Below are positions 7,209-18,731 of a stretch of 19,989 nt of DNA, piece after piece. The translations under genes and the position numbers were made by a program. This DNA comes from CBDVAK01 sp965371945 (GTDB lineage Bacteria; Pseudomonadota; Gammaproteobacteria; Competibacterales; JAHEDQ01): contig CBDVAK010000027.1 in NCBI GenBank assembly GCA_965371945.1, positions 1-19,989 on the forward strand, in the 5' to 3' direction. The notes below the pieces were generated by a model. It searched no databases. It was not told the origin of the DNA and saw nothing but the letters and a program-made list of their open reading frames with translations. Positions within the stretch are counted from its first letter, which is position 1, and every line of letters starts with the position of its first letter.

Positions 7209-7931
7209 ATGCCAAAACACGTCCTGGTCATCGAAGACAACCACGACATTGCCCATCTGGTCGAACTGCACCTGCGCGACCAGAACATGACAGTCGATCA
7301 TCGCGACGACGGCAACTCAGGCCTCGACAGGGCGCTGTCCGGCGAATACGACCTGGTGATCCTCGACCTGATGCTGCCGGGCATCAATGGCATCGATATC
7401 TGCCGCAAGATGCGCGAGCAGGATGTTTACACGCCGGTGCTGATGCTGACCGCAAGAACGTCAGAGTTGGACCGGGTGCTGGGTCTGGAGATCGGTGCCG
7501 ACGACTATCTGACCAAGCCCTTCAGCGTGCGCGAGCTGACTGCAAGGGTCAAAGCCATCCTTCGACGCATCGAGACTTACGACCAGGGAGATAGCGCCAA
7601 CCAGCATGATGCGGCGATCGTCGCGGGTGATCTGGAACTGCATCGCGACAAACGCGTCGTCCTGCACCGCGGCACTGTAGTCGATCTTACCGCCCGCGAG
7701 TTCGACCTGTTGTGGCATTTCGTCAGTCACCCGGGGCGGGTGTACTCACGGGGACAACTGCTGGATACCGTCTGGGGGCACGGCTACGAAGGGTACGAAC
7801 ACACGGTCAATTCACACATCAACCGTCTGCGATCGAAGATCGAATCCGATCCGGCCCGGCCCGAATACGTACTGACCGTGTGGGGCGTGGGCTACAAATT
7901 TGCCGAGCCAGTCGCCGCCACCGGCGGATGA
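7209..7931 (+). CDS. OmpR/PhoB-family response regulator
   Basis: Cytoplasmic DNA-binding regulator of 240 residues. The receiver domain (about 3-115) has acidic residues Glu9 and Asp10, phosphoacceptor Asp53 in LVILDLMLPG, Thr81 and Lys103 in LTKPFS. The winged-helix domain (about 138-232) has DLTAREFDLLWHF, the HTVNSHINRLRSKIE recognition region and WGVGYKF. ATG 7209 gives the canonical start MPKHVLVIED. An in-frame ATG at 7173 is less likely because it lies on the junction with the MITE-like element and adds twelve non-conserved residues. Neither start has a good ribosome binding site. The kinase follows 13 bases after the stop, so the two form a cognate pair. The CGTGA arrays at 6983 and 9428 are its probable operators. 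Confidence 0.95.
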   Translation: MPKHVLVIEDNHDIAHLVELHLRDQNMTVDHRDDGNSGLDRALSGEYDLVILDLMLPGINGIDICRKMREQDVYTPVLMLTARTSELDRVLGLEIGADDYLTKPFSVRELTARVKAILRRIETYDQGDSANQHDAAIVAGDLELHRDKRVVLHRGTVVDLTAREFDLLWHFVSHPGRVYSRGQLLDTVWGHGYEGYEHTVNSHINRLRSKIESDPARPEYVLTVWGVGYKFAEPVAATGG

Positions 7932-7944
7932 TCCAGTAACCGGT

Positions 7945-9432
7945 ATGTTGCGCACTCTTTACAGCAGATTGGCCCTGACGTTGTTCGCGCTGTTGCTGGT
8001 GGTGGGACTGCTGCTGATCCAGTTGATTCGCCACTCCGGAGAAATGTACCAGCAGGAAGTAGCGCAGAAACTCAATGCCACGCTGGCCGGCAACATCGTC
8101 GCGGAACAACTGCTGATCAGCGAAGACCAGGTCAACAGCGATGCGCTCAAACAGATCTTCCACATGCTGATGGTGATCAACCCCAGCATCGAGTTGTATC
8201 TGCTCGACCGCCAGGGCGGCATCCTCGCCTACTCGGCCCCGGAGGGCAAAGTCAAACGCAGTAGCGTGGATCTGGCACCGGTTAGAAACCTGCTCGACGG
8301 TGATGCCCTCTACCCGCTGACCGGTGACGATCCACGCAATCCGGAAGGTCAGAAGGTCTTCTCGGCGGCCAGGATTCCGGCGCAGGGTCCGCTGCAGGGC
8401 TATCTGTACATCGTCCTGGGCGGGGAACAGTACGACAACATCGTACAATCTCTGCACGATAGCTATATATTGCGCACGGCAGGCTGGGTGCTGCTGGGCG
8501 CCATGGCCACCGCACTGCTACTGGGCCTGCTGACATTCTCGCTGTTGACCCGCAGACTGCGGACGCTGTCCCAGATCATGGATCAATACGCCGACTACGG
8601 TGTCGGCGCGCAGCCCGCACCACGCTATCCCATCGGCCACCGGCGCGCGGACGAAGTCGACCGTCTCGGCAAACAGTTCAACCGCATGGCCGACCGGATC
8701 GACGACGATCTGCGGGAACTGCAGGGCACGGACGCGCTACGAAGGGAACTGGTTGCCAACATCTCGCACGACCTGCGTACCCCTCTGACCACTTTGCAGG
8801 GGTATCTCGAAACATTGCTGCTCAAGGGCGAGGCACTGACCGAAGCGGAACGCAACCGCTACCTGGAAACGGCCCTGAGCCACGGCCAGCGTCTCAACCA
8901 ACTGGTGTCCGAACTGTTCGAACTGGCACGCCTCGAATCCAGCGAGACCATCGTCTATTCAGAACCGTTCTCGCTCGCCGAACTGGTTCAGGACGTTTGC
9001 AGTGAGTTCCAGCTGAAGGCCGAGGAACGCGATATCACCCTGGTCACCGACCTGCAATCGCAACCACCGCTGGTACATGGCGACATCGCGCTGATGCAGC
9101 GGGTGCTGGAAAATCTGCTCGAAAATGCTCTGCGTCACACCCCCGCGGGCGGGCGCGTCTCGGTCGGCGTGGTGGCCGGCGGCGATTCGGTGATGATCCG
9201 CGTCGCGGACACCGGTTGCGGCATTCCGGAATCCGAAATCGAGCATATCTTCGATCGCTTCTATCGGGTCGCCAGCGATCAATCCGACAACTCAACGGGC
9301 ACCGGGCTGGGCCTCGCCATCGCCAAACGCATCCTGGAACTACATGGCGCCACCATTGACGTGCGCAGCCGTTTGCACGAAGGCAGCGTGTTTAGTTTTC
9401 GAATGCCGGTCGGTCACGGTTCCGCTCCGTGA
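7945..9432 (+). CDS. Sensor histidine kinase, cognate to the upstream regulator
   Basis: Inner-membrane kinase of 495 residues. Helix 1 lies at about 10-28, a periplasmic sensor of about 145 residues follows, and helix 2 is at about 176-202. HAMP spans about 203-258. HisKA carries His275 in ANISHDLRTPLTTL. The HATPase has an N box ENLLENALRH (389-398), a G1 box DTGCGIP (422-428) and a G2 box GTGLGLAIA (452-460). The ATG at 7945 is preferred over a TTG at 7900 because it starts immediately before the membrane helix and does not overlap the regulator. It is co-transcribed with the regulator. Its stop codon is part of the first CGTGA of the array that precedes the spondin gene. The architecture resembles RstB/BaeS-type envelope sensors, but the stimulus cannot be read from sequence. 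Confidence 0.95.
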   Translation: MLRTLYSRLALTLFALLLVVGLLLIQLIRHSGEMYQQEVAQKLNATLAGNIVAEQLLISEDQVNSDALKQIFHMLMVINPSIELYLLDRQGGILAYSAPEGKVKRSSVDLAPVRNLLDGDALYPLTGDDPRNPEGQKVFSAARIPAQGPLQGYLYIVLGGEQYDNIVQSLHDSYILRTAGWVLLGAMATALLLGLLTFSLLTRRLRTLSQIMDQYADYGVGAQPAPRYPIGHRRADEVDRLGKQFNRMADRIDDDLRELQGTDALRRELVANISHDLRTPLTTLQGYLETLLLKGEALTEAERNRYLETALSHGQRLNQLVSELFELARLESSETIVYSEPFSLAELVQDVCSEFQLKAEERDITLVTDLQSQPPLVHGDIALMQRVLENLLENALRHTPAGGRVSVGVVAGGDSVMIRVADTGCGIPESEIEHIFDRFYRVASDQSDNSTGTGLGLAIAKRILELHGATIDVRSRLHEGSVFSFRMPVGHGSAP

Positions 9433-9465
9433 CACAATCGTGATGTTCACGTGACGGGTACGTGA
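9428..9465 (+). promoter_or_regulatory. Four CGTGA direct repeats, exact 11-bp period
   Basis: CGTGA begins at 9428, 9439, 9450 and 9461, a perfect 11-bp step. The last copy ends 11 bases before TATCCT at 9477-9482, a plausible -10. The same relation is seen at 6983-6998. This is the arrangement expected of a PhoB/OmpR-class activator binding as tandem dimers next to RNA polymerase. The first copy overlaps the kinase stop codon. The target would be the spondin gene and possibly arfB behind it. Confidence 0.72.
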
Positions 9466-9476
9466 ACCGCGCTCCC

Positions 9477-9482
9477 TATCCT
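9477..9482 (+). promoter_or_regulatory. Candidate -10 of the spondin gene
   Basis: TATCCT lies 11 bases after the last CGTGA repeat, with no recognisable -35, as is usual for activator-dependent PhoB-type promoters. It would give a leader of about 45 bases before ATG 9532. Confidence 0.4.
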
Positions 9483-9531
9483 GACCCTGCGAATTCAATC
9501 GCAAGCCAGGTAGCAAATCGGGAGTTATGGT

Positions 9532-10203
9532 ATGAAACCTTGGAAACAGGCACTGGGCATCGCCCTGCTGAGCGGATCGACCCTGCTGACCGGCACCGCG
9601 CTGGCCAGCAATACTGCACGCGTCTACGAAGTCACGATCACCAACCTGACCCGTGGTCAGACCTTCACCCCGCTGATCGCCGCCACCCACCGGCGCTCGA
9701 CCAAACTGTTCGAACCCGGTCAACCAGCCGACCGCGCCCTGGAGGAACTGGCCGAAGGTGGTGACAGCAGCGCGCTGCAAAAGCGGCTCAAAACCGAAGG
9801 CGCCCTGGATATCGCCACCACCGCGGGCGGACTGCCTCCCGGGCAATCTGTGACGCTGACGCTCAAGACCAATCGCCACTACCGTTACGTCAGCGTGGCC
9901 TCGATGCTGATACCGACCAACGACAGCTTTGTCGCCGTCAACGGCGTACGCGGGCGCCTGCACAGCGGCAGCGTCACCGTCTATCCGCCGGCCTACGATG
10001 CCGGCACGGAAAACAACGACGAACTCTGCGACAGCATCCCCGGTCCGGCTTCCGTTTGTGGCGGCAGCGGGTTCCTGCCCGGCGGTGGCGAAGGCTTTGT
10101 GTCGATCGGCGCCGGCATCCACGGTGTCGGTGATTTGTCGGCAGCGACCTACGACTGGCGCAATCCGGTCGCCCGGGTCATCATTCGCACCAGGTCGAGG
10201 TAA
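9532..10203 (+). CDS. Secreted spondin-domain protein
   Basis: A 223-residue exported protein of the bacterial spondin_N family. A Sec signal peptide with a hydrophobic core at about 7-20 ends in ALA, with cleavage after about residue 25. The mature part opens with the family block YEVTITNLTRGQTFTPLI. TTAGGLPPGQSVTLTL, RYVSVASMLIPTNDSFVAVNG and the glycine-rich C-terminal region GGGEGFVSIGAGIHGVGDL follow. Two cysteines (in ELCDSIPG and ASVCGGSG) could form a disulfide. GGAG lies 7 nt before the ATG. It follows the kinase by 99 bases, and the CGTGA array in that gap suggests it is the main target of the neighbouring two-component system. Bacterial spondin-domain proteins have no settled biochemical role. 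Confidence 0.88.
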   Translation: MKPWKQALGIALLSGSTLLTGTALASNTARVYEVTITNLTRGQTFTPLIAATHRRSTKLFEPGQPADRALEELAEGGDSSALQKRLKTEGALDIATTAGGLPPGQSVTLTLKTNRHYRYVSVASMLIPTNDSFVAVNGVRGRLHSGSVTVYPPAYDAGTENNDELCDSIPGPASVCGGSGFLPGGGEGFVSIGAGIHGVGDLSAATYDWRNPVARVIIRTRSR

Positions 10204-10212
10204 CCCCGGTCC

Positions 10213-10221
10213 TGGTATAAA
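10213..10221 (+). promoter_or_regulatory. Extended -10 promoter of arfB
   Basis: TGGTATAAA fits the extended -10 consensus, and no -35 is evident 17 bases upstream. The predicted start point is at about 10228-10230, which coincides with the arfB ATG at 10230. The transcript would be leaderless or nearly so. Confidence 0.5.
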
Positions 10222-10229
10222 ATGCGTGG

Positions 10230-10652
10230 ATGATCCGGGTCAATGAACACATCACTGTCGATGAAGATCGAATCGAATACCGGTTTATCCGCGCCTCCGG
10301 ACCCGGCGGTCAGCATGTCAACAAGGTGGAAAGCGCAGTACAGTTGCGTTTCGATGCCAGCGACTGGCGGGCACTCGATCCGGCACTGTACGCTCGGCTG
10401 GCGGCGCTGGCAGGTCGCCGCCTGACCAGCGGCGACATACTGGTAATCGAGGCCAGCCGGTTTCGATCACAGCAACGCAATCGCCAGGATGCGCTGCAGC
10501 GACTGACGACATTGCTGGAGCAGGCGGCGACACCCCCCAGGCCCCGCAGGAAAACCCGGCCCTCTTTCGCATCACGCCGCAACCGCCTGCAGGCGAAACG
10601 TAATCGTGGTCTGACCAAACGAAACCGCAGACCACCCACCTCCATGGACTGA
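10230..10652 (+). CDS. arfB: Alternative ribosome-rescue factor ArfB (peptidyl-tRNA hydrolase)
   Basis: Releases nascent chains from ribosomes stalled on mRNAs without a stop codon. The tail enters the empty mRNA channel and the GGQ loop hydrolyses peptidyl-tRNA. The 140-residue product has the class I release-factor-like domain with RASGPGGQHVNK (GGQ at 26-28). A strongly basic C-terminal tail (about 105-136, repeated KRNR) follows, as required for function. The length matches E. coli YaeJ. The tRNA-recognition domains of true release factors are absent. No Shine-Dalgarno is seen ahead of the ATG. An extended -10 sits immediately upstream, so the gene may be expressed independently of the spondin gene, whose stop lies 27 bases before. 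Confidence 0.95.
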   Translation: MIRVNEHITVDEDRIEYRFIRASGPGGQHVNKVESAVQLRFDASDWRALDPALYARLAALAGRRLTSGDILVIEASRFRSQQRNRQDALQRLTTLLEQAATPPRPRRKTRPSFASRRNRLQAKRNRGLTKRNRRPPTSMD

Positions 10653-10771
10653 GGCGATTTCTGTCCACAATGTGCGGCGGAGTTGATCCATGTCAGTGAC
10701 GCTGGCACTCGCAGCCAGTACAGCTATGCTGCTTAGTGGTAGCGGCCGCCAAACAGGCAGGAACAGTTGCA

Positions 10772-12457
10772 GTGACACACAATCGGTCTGACATGACGCG
10801 CCCGCCGGATCTGCTCCACGAGCAGCATCTAGCCGGGCCGACCCGCACCCGGCATCCGATCTATGTCGATCTGCTGCCGACCTGCAACAACGCCTGCCCT
10901 GCCGGTGAAAACATCCAGGCCTGGCTGGCGTTGGCCCAAGCCGGCCGCTACCAGGATGCGTGGCAGCAGCTGGTTGCCGACAATCCCATGCCCGCGGTGC
11001 ATGGACGGGTCTGCTATCACCCCTGCGAAGATCACTGCAACCGTGATCAACTCGACGAGCCGGTCAGCATTCACGCGGTGGAGCGTTTCCTGGGTGATCT
11101 GGCACTGCAGTCGAACTGGAAGATCGAGGGGCTGGCCCCGCCCAGCGGCAAACGGGTATTGGTGGTCGGTGCGGGTCCCAGCGGTCTGTCGGGCGCCTAT
11201 CATCTGCGTCGGCTCGGCCACGATGTCGAAATTCGTGAAGCGGGACCGGTGGCCGGGGGCATGCTGCATTTCGGGATTCCGGCATACCGGTTGCCGCGCC
11301 AGCAACTCGATGCCGAGATCGACAGAATTCGCACTACCGGTGTGCGGATGGTGTTCAATCACAAGGTCGAGAACCTGGTGGCGGAGATGAAGGGCGGGAA
11401 CTTCGACGCCGTGTTCGTGGCGGTAGGCGCGCATCTGGCCAAACGCGTCGATATCCCCGCCCGTGACGCCGGCAAGGTGATGGATGCGGTCAGCTATCTG
11501 CGCGCGGTGGAACGTGGCGAAGCACCCAAACTGGGCCGTCGCGTGGCCATCTATGGGGGTGGCAACACGGCCATGGATGCCGCCCGGGTAGCCCGCCGGC
11601 TGGGCGCCAGCGACACCCTGATCATCTACCGACGCGATCGTGAACACATGCCCGCCCATTCCTTCGAGGCCGACGAGGCACTGGAGGAAGGCATCAAGAT
11701 CCACTGGCTGCGCACCATCCGCCAGATTGACCAGACCACTTTCACAGTCGAGGTCATGAAAATCGGCAAAGACGGCCGACCACAACCCACCGGCGAACTC
11801 GAGACGCTGGAGGCGGATGCCCTGATCCTGGCGCTGGGCCAGGATGTCGATACTGGATTTATGGCCGCGGTGCCTGACATCGAACTCGGAACAGACGGTA
11901 CCGTGGTGGTCGACCGTTCGATGATGACCGGACACCCCGGTATCTTTGCGGGCGGCGATATGGTGCCTTCGGAAAGAACCGTGACCGTGGCCGTGGGTCA
12001 TGGCAAGAAGGCGGCGCGCCATATCGATGCCTGGCTGCGCGACACCCGCCTGCAACCACCCGACAAACACCCGCTGGCGACCTTCGATCTGCTCCATGTG
12101 TGGTATTTCACCGATGCCGCGCACCGACCGCAAACCAGTACCGACCTGCACCAGCGCGTGACCTCGTTCGACGAGGTGGTCAGTGGGCTCAGCGAAACCG
12201 AAGCATTGTTCGAGGCCAAACGTTGTCTGTCATGTGGCAACTGCTACGAGTGTGACGGCTGCTATGGCGCCTGCCCTGAACATGCGGTGATCAAACTGGG
12301 GCGCGGTCTGCGCTACCGTTTCGACTACGATCTCTGCACCGGTTGCGCGGTGTGTTTCGAGCAGTGTCCCTGCCATGCCATCGACATGGTGGCGGGGGAC
12401 CCTCCGGCTACGACCTCCCCGAGCGCGGGTGATAACCCAAACGCAGGAGGTCGCTGA
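10772..12457 (+). CDS. GltD/NfnB-like FAD-NADPH oxidoreductase with C-terminal 2x[4Fe-4S] ferredoxin domain
   Basis: Soluble flavoprotein that moves electrons between NAD(P)H and ferredoxin-level carriers. Numbered from GTG 10772 (561 residues), an N-terminal helical Fe-S domain has cysteines 38, 42, 81, 85 and 89 (CNNACPAGENIQ, GRVCYHPCEDHC). The FAD site GAGPSG is at 133-138, and a second Rossmann fold has IYGGGNTAMDAARVARRLG. At the C-terminus lie a cysteine-rich CLSCGNCYECDGCYGACP block and a classic CTGCAVCFEQCP cluster motif. This is the domain order of dihydropyrimidine dehydrogenase without its FMN barrel. GTG 10772 has AGGA 9 nt upstream, and ATG 10793 is the alternative, with a weaker site. 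The stop TGA directly abuts the PFOR ATG, so they are translationally coupled. NADPH:ferredoxin exchange with the PFOR is inferred, and glutamate synthase function is unlikely because no large subunit is near. Confidence 0.9.
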   Translation: MTHNRSDMTRPPDLLHEQHLAGPTRTRHPIYVDLLPTCNNACPAGENIQAWLALAQAGRYQDAWQQLVADNPMPAVHGRVCYHPCEDHCNRDQLDEPVSIHAVERFLGDLALQSNWKIEGLAPPSGKRVLVVGAGPSGLSGAYHLRRLGHDVEIREAGPVAGGMLHFGIPAYRLPRQQLDAEIDRIRTTGVRMVFNHKVENLVAEMKGGNFDAVFVAVGAHLAKRVDIPARDAGKVMDAVSYLRAVERGEAPKLGRRVAIYGGGNTAMDAARVARRLGASDTLIIYRRDREHMPAHSFEADEALEEGIKIHWLRTIRQIDQTTFTVEVMKIGKDGRPQPTGELETLEADALILALGQDVDTGFMAAVPDIELGTDGTVVVDRSMMTGHPGIFAGGDMVPSERTVTVAVGHGKKAARHIDAWLRDTRLQPPDKHPLATFDLLHVWYFTDAAHRPQTSTDLHQRVTSFDEVVSGLSETEALFEAKRCLSCGNCYECDGCYGACPEHAVIKLGRGLRYRFDYDLCTGCAVCFEQCPCHAIDMVAGDPPATTSPSAGDNPNAGGR

Positions 12458-16057
<3,600 letters not shown>

Positions 16058-16071
16058 TTCGGGAGCGGAGC

Positions 16072-17076
16072 ATGAATTTGCAGAGCGAATATATGGGGCT
16101 TAGCCTGGCACATCCGCTGGTTGCCTCGGCGTCACCGCTGTCCACCACCATCGACGGACTCAAGCGCCTCGAGGATGGTGGTGCCGCGGCTGTGGTCATG
16201 TTCTCGCTGTTCGAGGAACAGATCCGCTTGGAGGACGAGGCCTACACCCATTATCTGAATGTGGGCACCAACAGCTTCGCCGAATCACTGAGCTATTTCC
16301 CGACTATCGACGACTATCACGCCGGCACCGAGAGCTATCTGGAGTTGTTGCGCCGTGGCAAGGAAGCACTGGACATTCCGCTGATCGCCAGCCTCAACGG
16401 GGTCAGTGGTGAAGGCTGGACCCGCTACGCCGGCGAAATGCAGCAGGCCGGTGCAGATGCCATTGAGCTCAACGTCTATCATATCGCCGCCGATCCAACC
16501 GTTTCAGGCGCTGAGGTCGAGGCCCGCTATCTGGACACGGTGCGAGCGGTCAAGGCACAGACCTCGATACCGATCGCGCTTAAACTGGGCCCCTATTTTA
16601 GTGCCACCGGCCACCTTGCGCTGCAGTTGGAGGCCGCCGGCGCCGACGCGCTGGTGCTGTTCAACCGTTTTTACCAACCCGATATCGACCTCGATCGACT
16701 GGAAGTGACCTCCGACCTGCAACTCAGTGACCCACACGAGATCCGTCTGCCACTCATGTGGATCGCGATCCTCTACGGTCATCTCAAGGCCTCCCTCGCA
16801 GCCAGTACCGGGGTACGCAGCGAAGTCGAGATTATCAAGTATCTGATGGCGGGCGCTGACGTGGTCATGTCCACCTCGGCATTATTGCGTGATGGACCCG
16901 AAACCCTGTCCGGCTGGCTGCAGAAACTGCGTGAATGGATGGAACAGCGCGGCTATGACTCCGTCGCGCAGATGCGCGGGTCGATGAGCCAGCAGAACGT
17001 CGCTGACCCGACCGCATTCGAGCGCGCCAACTACATCAAGATACTCGAAGGCTATCCCGGCCCAACCCAGCGCTAG
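16072..17076 (+). CDS. Dihydroorotate dehydrogenase-like FMN-barrel protein, cysteine-free
   Basis: A 334-residue TIM-barrel flavoprotein, matching the length and motifs of the 'dihydroorotate dehydrogenase-like' family often encoded beside PFOR genes. Visible blocks are NPLVASASP-like HPLVASASPLS at the start, PLIASLNGVSGEGW, DAIELNVYHIAADP, ALKLGPYFS, DALVLFNRFYQPDID and AGADVVMSTSALLRDG, the last near the FMN phosphate site. True PyrD and the PreA/DPD barrels have a catalytic Cys or Ser. Here the equivalent loop (NVYHIAADPTVSG) lacks Cys, and the protein has no cysteine at all, so neither an Fe-S cluster nor Cys-based catalysis is possible. It begins 14 bases after the PFOR stop with GGAG upstream, and is the last gene of the operon. 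Pyrimidine synthesis is therefore unlikely. A redox role with the two upstream enzymes is inferred, and the substrate is unknown. Confidence 0.88.
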   Translation: MNLQSEYMGLSLAHPLVASASPLSTTIDGLKRLEDGGAAAVVMFSLFEEQIRLEDEAYTHYLNVGTNSFAESLSYFPTIDDYHAGTESYLELLRRGKEALDIPLIASLNGVSGEGWTRYAGEMQQAGADAIELNVYHIAADPTVSGAEVEARYLDTVRAVKAQTSIPIALKLGPYFSATGHLALQLEAAGADALVLFNRFYQPDIDLDRLEVTSDLQLSDPHEIRLPLMWIAILYGHLKASLAASTGVRSEVEIIKYLMAGADVVMSTSALLRDGPETLSGWLQKLREWMEQRGYDSVAQMRGSMSQQNVADPTAFERANYIKILEGYPGPTQR

Positions 17077-17147
17077 CGCGCACTTCTCACCGATGGCTGT
17101 CGGCAACCGCGCCAGGCGGCCACCCGAACATTGCCGTTGGAATTGTC

Positions 17148-17180
17148 AGATTTTTTTCCATTTGGTCAGAGAAAAAATCT
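17148..17180. terminator. AT-rich hairpin after the redox operon
   Basis: AGATTTTTT (17148-17156) pairs with AAAAAATCT (17172-17180) around a 15-base loop, 71 bases after the operon's last stop. The stem is A-T pairs rather than GC-rich, so it is an atypical terminator. It may instead mark a promoter-proximal AT-rich element for the downstream gene. The local composition contrasts strongly with the surrounding GC-rich DNA. Confidence 0.35.
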
Positions 17181-17245
17181 TAGAGATCCCGTACCTTCTT
17201 GTTTTGTATGTCTTTTACCTTGAAGGCACAGATGTTGCCATAAGC

Positions 17246-17383
17246 CGGACAGGTATTCACTTGCGCCACTGCCGCCCCCCGCGGCGATGGGCGCTGACAG
17301 GGAAGTCCAGCCGCAGGCCGCGATCATTCGGGCTTGCGGCGAGTGAATCGCCGAATTTGTCCTGTAGCCGCCCAAGGAGGGGC
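17246..17383 (+). promoter_or_regulatory. Structured 5' leader ahead of mltD-like gene (unidentified)
   Basis: A closing stem GGACA/TGTCC (17247-17251 with 17358-17362) leads to a 10-bp stem (17255-17264 with 17339-17348, one U-G). This encloses two hairpins: GCC/GGC plus GCCGC/GCGGC (17265-17292), and CCGCA/TGCGG plus GCC/GGC (17311-17339). The result is a three-way junction. A short GCCC/GGGC hairpin just downstream places the AAGGAG ribosome binding site in its loop. It does not match the c-di-GMP, cobalamin, TPP, glycine or c-di-AMP riboswitch consensus that I could recall. This occupies most of the 315-base gap, and no gene is visible in it. Confidence 0.45.
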
Positions 17384-17391
17384 CTGGTCAC

Positions 17392-18591
17392 ATGGTCACA
17401 ATACGAACACTGTTACTGGGGCTGGCCATGAGTTGTGCCACCGCCTACGCCACCGGACCAGACCGGTCCGACCATGGCGACTCTCAGGATACACTCAACT
17501 GGGTTCCAGGCACTGCCGCGGCTGCCAAAAGCCTGGCCGCGCCAAGCTGGTCAGACTGCATCGAGTGCCCGCGAGACTCGCGGCCGGATGGCAGCGAACA
17601 CCGCGATGAACTGGCCGAGGCTGCCAATCTCTGGGGACGGTTGCGGGCCGGGCTGAGCCTTGCCGGTAGCGATCACAAACGGGTCCGCAAGGAGATCGCA
17701 AGACATACCCGCTTTCCCCTCACGGTGCGCCGTATCACGGCCAGGGCCCGCCCCTTTCTCCACTATGTTCTGCAGCAGGTGCAGGCGCGCGACATGCCTG
17801 CTGACCTCGCCCTGTTACCTATGCTGGAGAGCGGTTTCGTCGTAGTCGCCCGCTCCCACAAACAGGCCCAGGGTCTTTGGCAACTGATGCCGGCCACCGC
17901 TTCCCGCTTCGGGCTGGAAGATAACTGGTGGTATGAATCACGGCTGGACATCGAGCTGTCGACCCGCGCCGCGCTGGACTACCTGGCGTTCTTGCATCGG
18001 CGCTTCAACAGTGACTGGCTACTGGCACTGGCTGCCTACAATGCCGGCGAAGGTCGCGTTTCCCGGGCCATCGCCAGCAACCGCAAGGCCGGGCGACCCA
18101 CCGATTTCTGGCATTTGGATCTGCCCACGGAGACCCGGCACTACGTACCCCGACTGCTGGCGTTTTCCAGTATCGTCGCCAAACCGCAGGAGTTCGGGAT
18201 GGTGCTGTCGCCCATCGCCGACCTGCCTTATCTGGAGTCGGTACCCATGGAAGACGGTATCGGCTTCGAGGCCGCTGCCCGATTGGCGAGCGTCAGCGTC
18301 GAGCAAATTCGCGAACTGAACCCAGCGCTGAAGAGACTGGCGACCAGCCCCGAGAATCCGAGGCTGTTGTTGCCAAAAAGAATCGTCAAACGCTTCCGTG
18401 TGGCGCTGGCCGAGGCTGCGAGCCAAGCCGGCGAGGGTATTCGCAAGGTCGAATACACCGTGCAGTCGGGTGACAACCTGTGGATGATCGCCAAGCAGTT
18501 CGGAATCTCCTACCGGCAACTGGCACACTGGAATGGCCTCAAGGCCGATGCTGTCCTGCATCCCGGTCGCCGACTGGTGGTGTGGACCTGA
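17392..18591 (+). CDS. mltD: MltD-like lytic murein transglycosylase (SLT + LysM)
   Basis: Periplasmic or envelope enzyme that cleaves the MurNAc-GlcNAc bond of peptidoglycan with 1,6-anhydro product formation. The 399 residues begin with a signal peptide whose core is at about 5-14, with possible cleavage after AYA at residue 20. CATA near residue 15 is only a weak lipobox. The SLT domain (about 120-255) has catalytic Glu146 in LLPMLESGF, then QGLWQLMPATASRFGL and ALAAYNAGEGRV. A single LysM (about 352-399, YTVQSGDNLWMIAKQFGIS) ends the chain. E. coli MltD has two LysM repeats. AAGGAGG lies 11 bases before the ATG, which sits inside a GGTCACATGGTCACA direct repeat. The long structured leader suggests post-transcriptional control. 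Confidence 0.93.
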   Translation: MVTIRTLLLGLAMSCATAYATGPDRSDHGDSQDTLNWVPGTAAAAKSLAAPSWSDCIECPRDSRPDGSEHRDELAEAANLWGRLRAGLSLAGSDHKRVRKEIARHTRFPLTVRRITARARPFLHYVLQQVQARDMPADLALLPMLESGFVVVARSHKQAQGLWQLMPATASRFGLEDNWWYESRLDIELSTRAALDYLAFLHRRFNSDWLLALAAYNAGEGRVSRAIASNRKAGRPTDFWHLDLPTETRHYVPRLLAFSSIVAKPQEFGMVLSPIADLPYLESVPMEDGIGFEAAARLASVSVEQIRELNPALKRLATSPENPRLLLPKRIVKRFRVALAEAASQAGEGIRKVEYTVQSGDNLWMIAKQFGISYRQLAHWNGLKADAVLHPGRRLVVWT

Positions 18592-18731
18592 GAGCAGGGG
18601 CTACCGTCCCGTCAGCAGCGGACGCCGCGCGCAACTGCACAACACGCCTGCGACAGCTTCGATCGCGCTTCGGCTTGAGAACCGCGCCGATGGGCAGCAC
18701 ACTCACCCATGATCACAATGAGGTGGCGGAG

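Noticed and set aside
10680..10771. TGGCAC followed by a possible sigma-54 -12 element before the redox operon
   Set aside because: The required GC at the -12 position with correct spacing is missing, and no convincing sigma-70 promoter was found there either.
10829..12151. Long open frame (440 codons) on the minus strand
   Set aside because: It lies entirely antisense to the well-supported oxidoreductase with cluster and FAD motifs. It has no recognisable domain, and GC-rich codon bias readily produces such shadows.
17264..17309. GCCACTG and GGGAAGTC segments resembling parts of a cobalamin riboswitch
   Set aside because: The remaining conserved core and the B12 box are absent and the gene downstream is a cell-wall hydrolase, so the similarity is likely chance.
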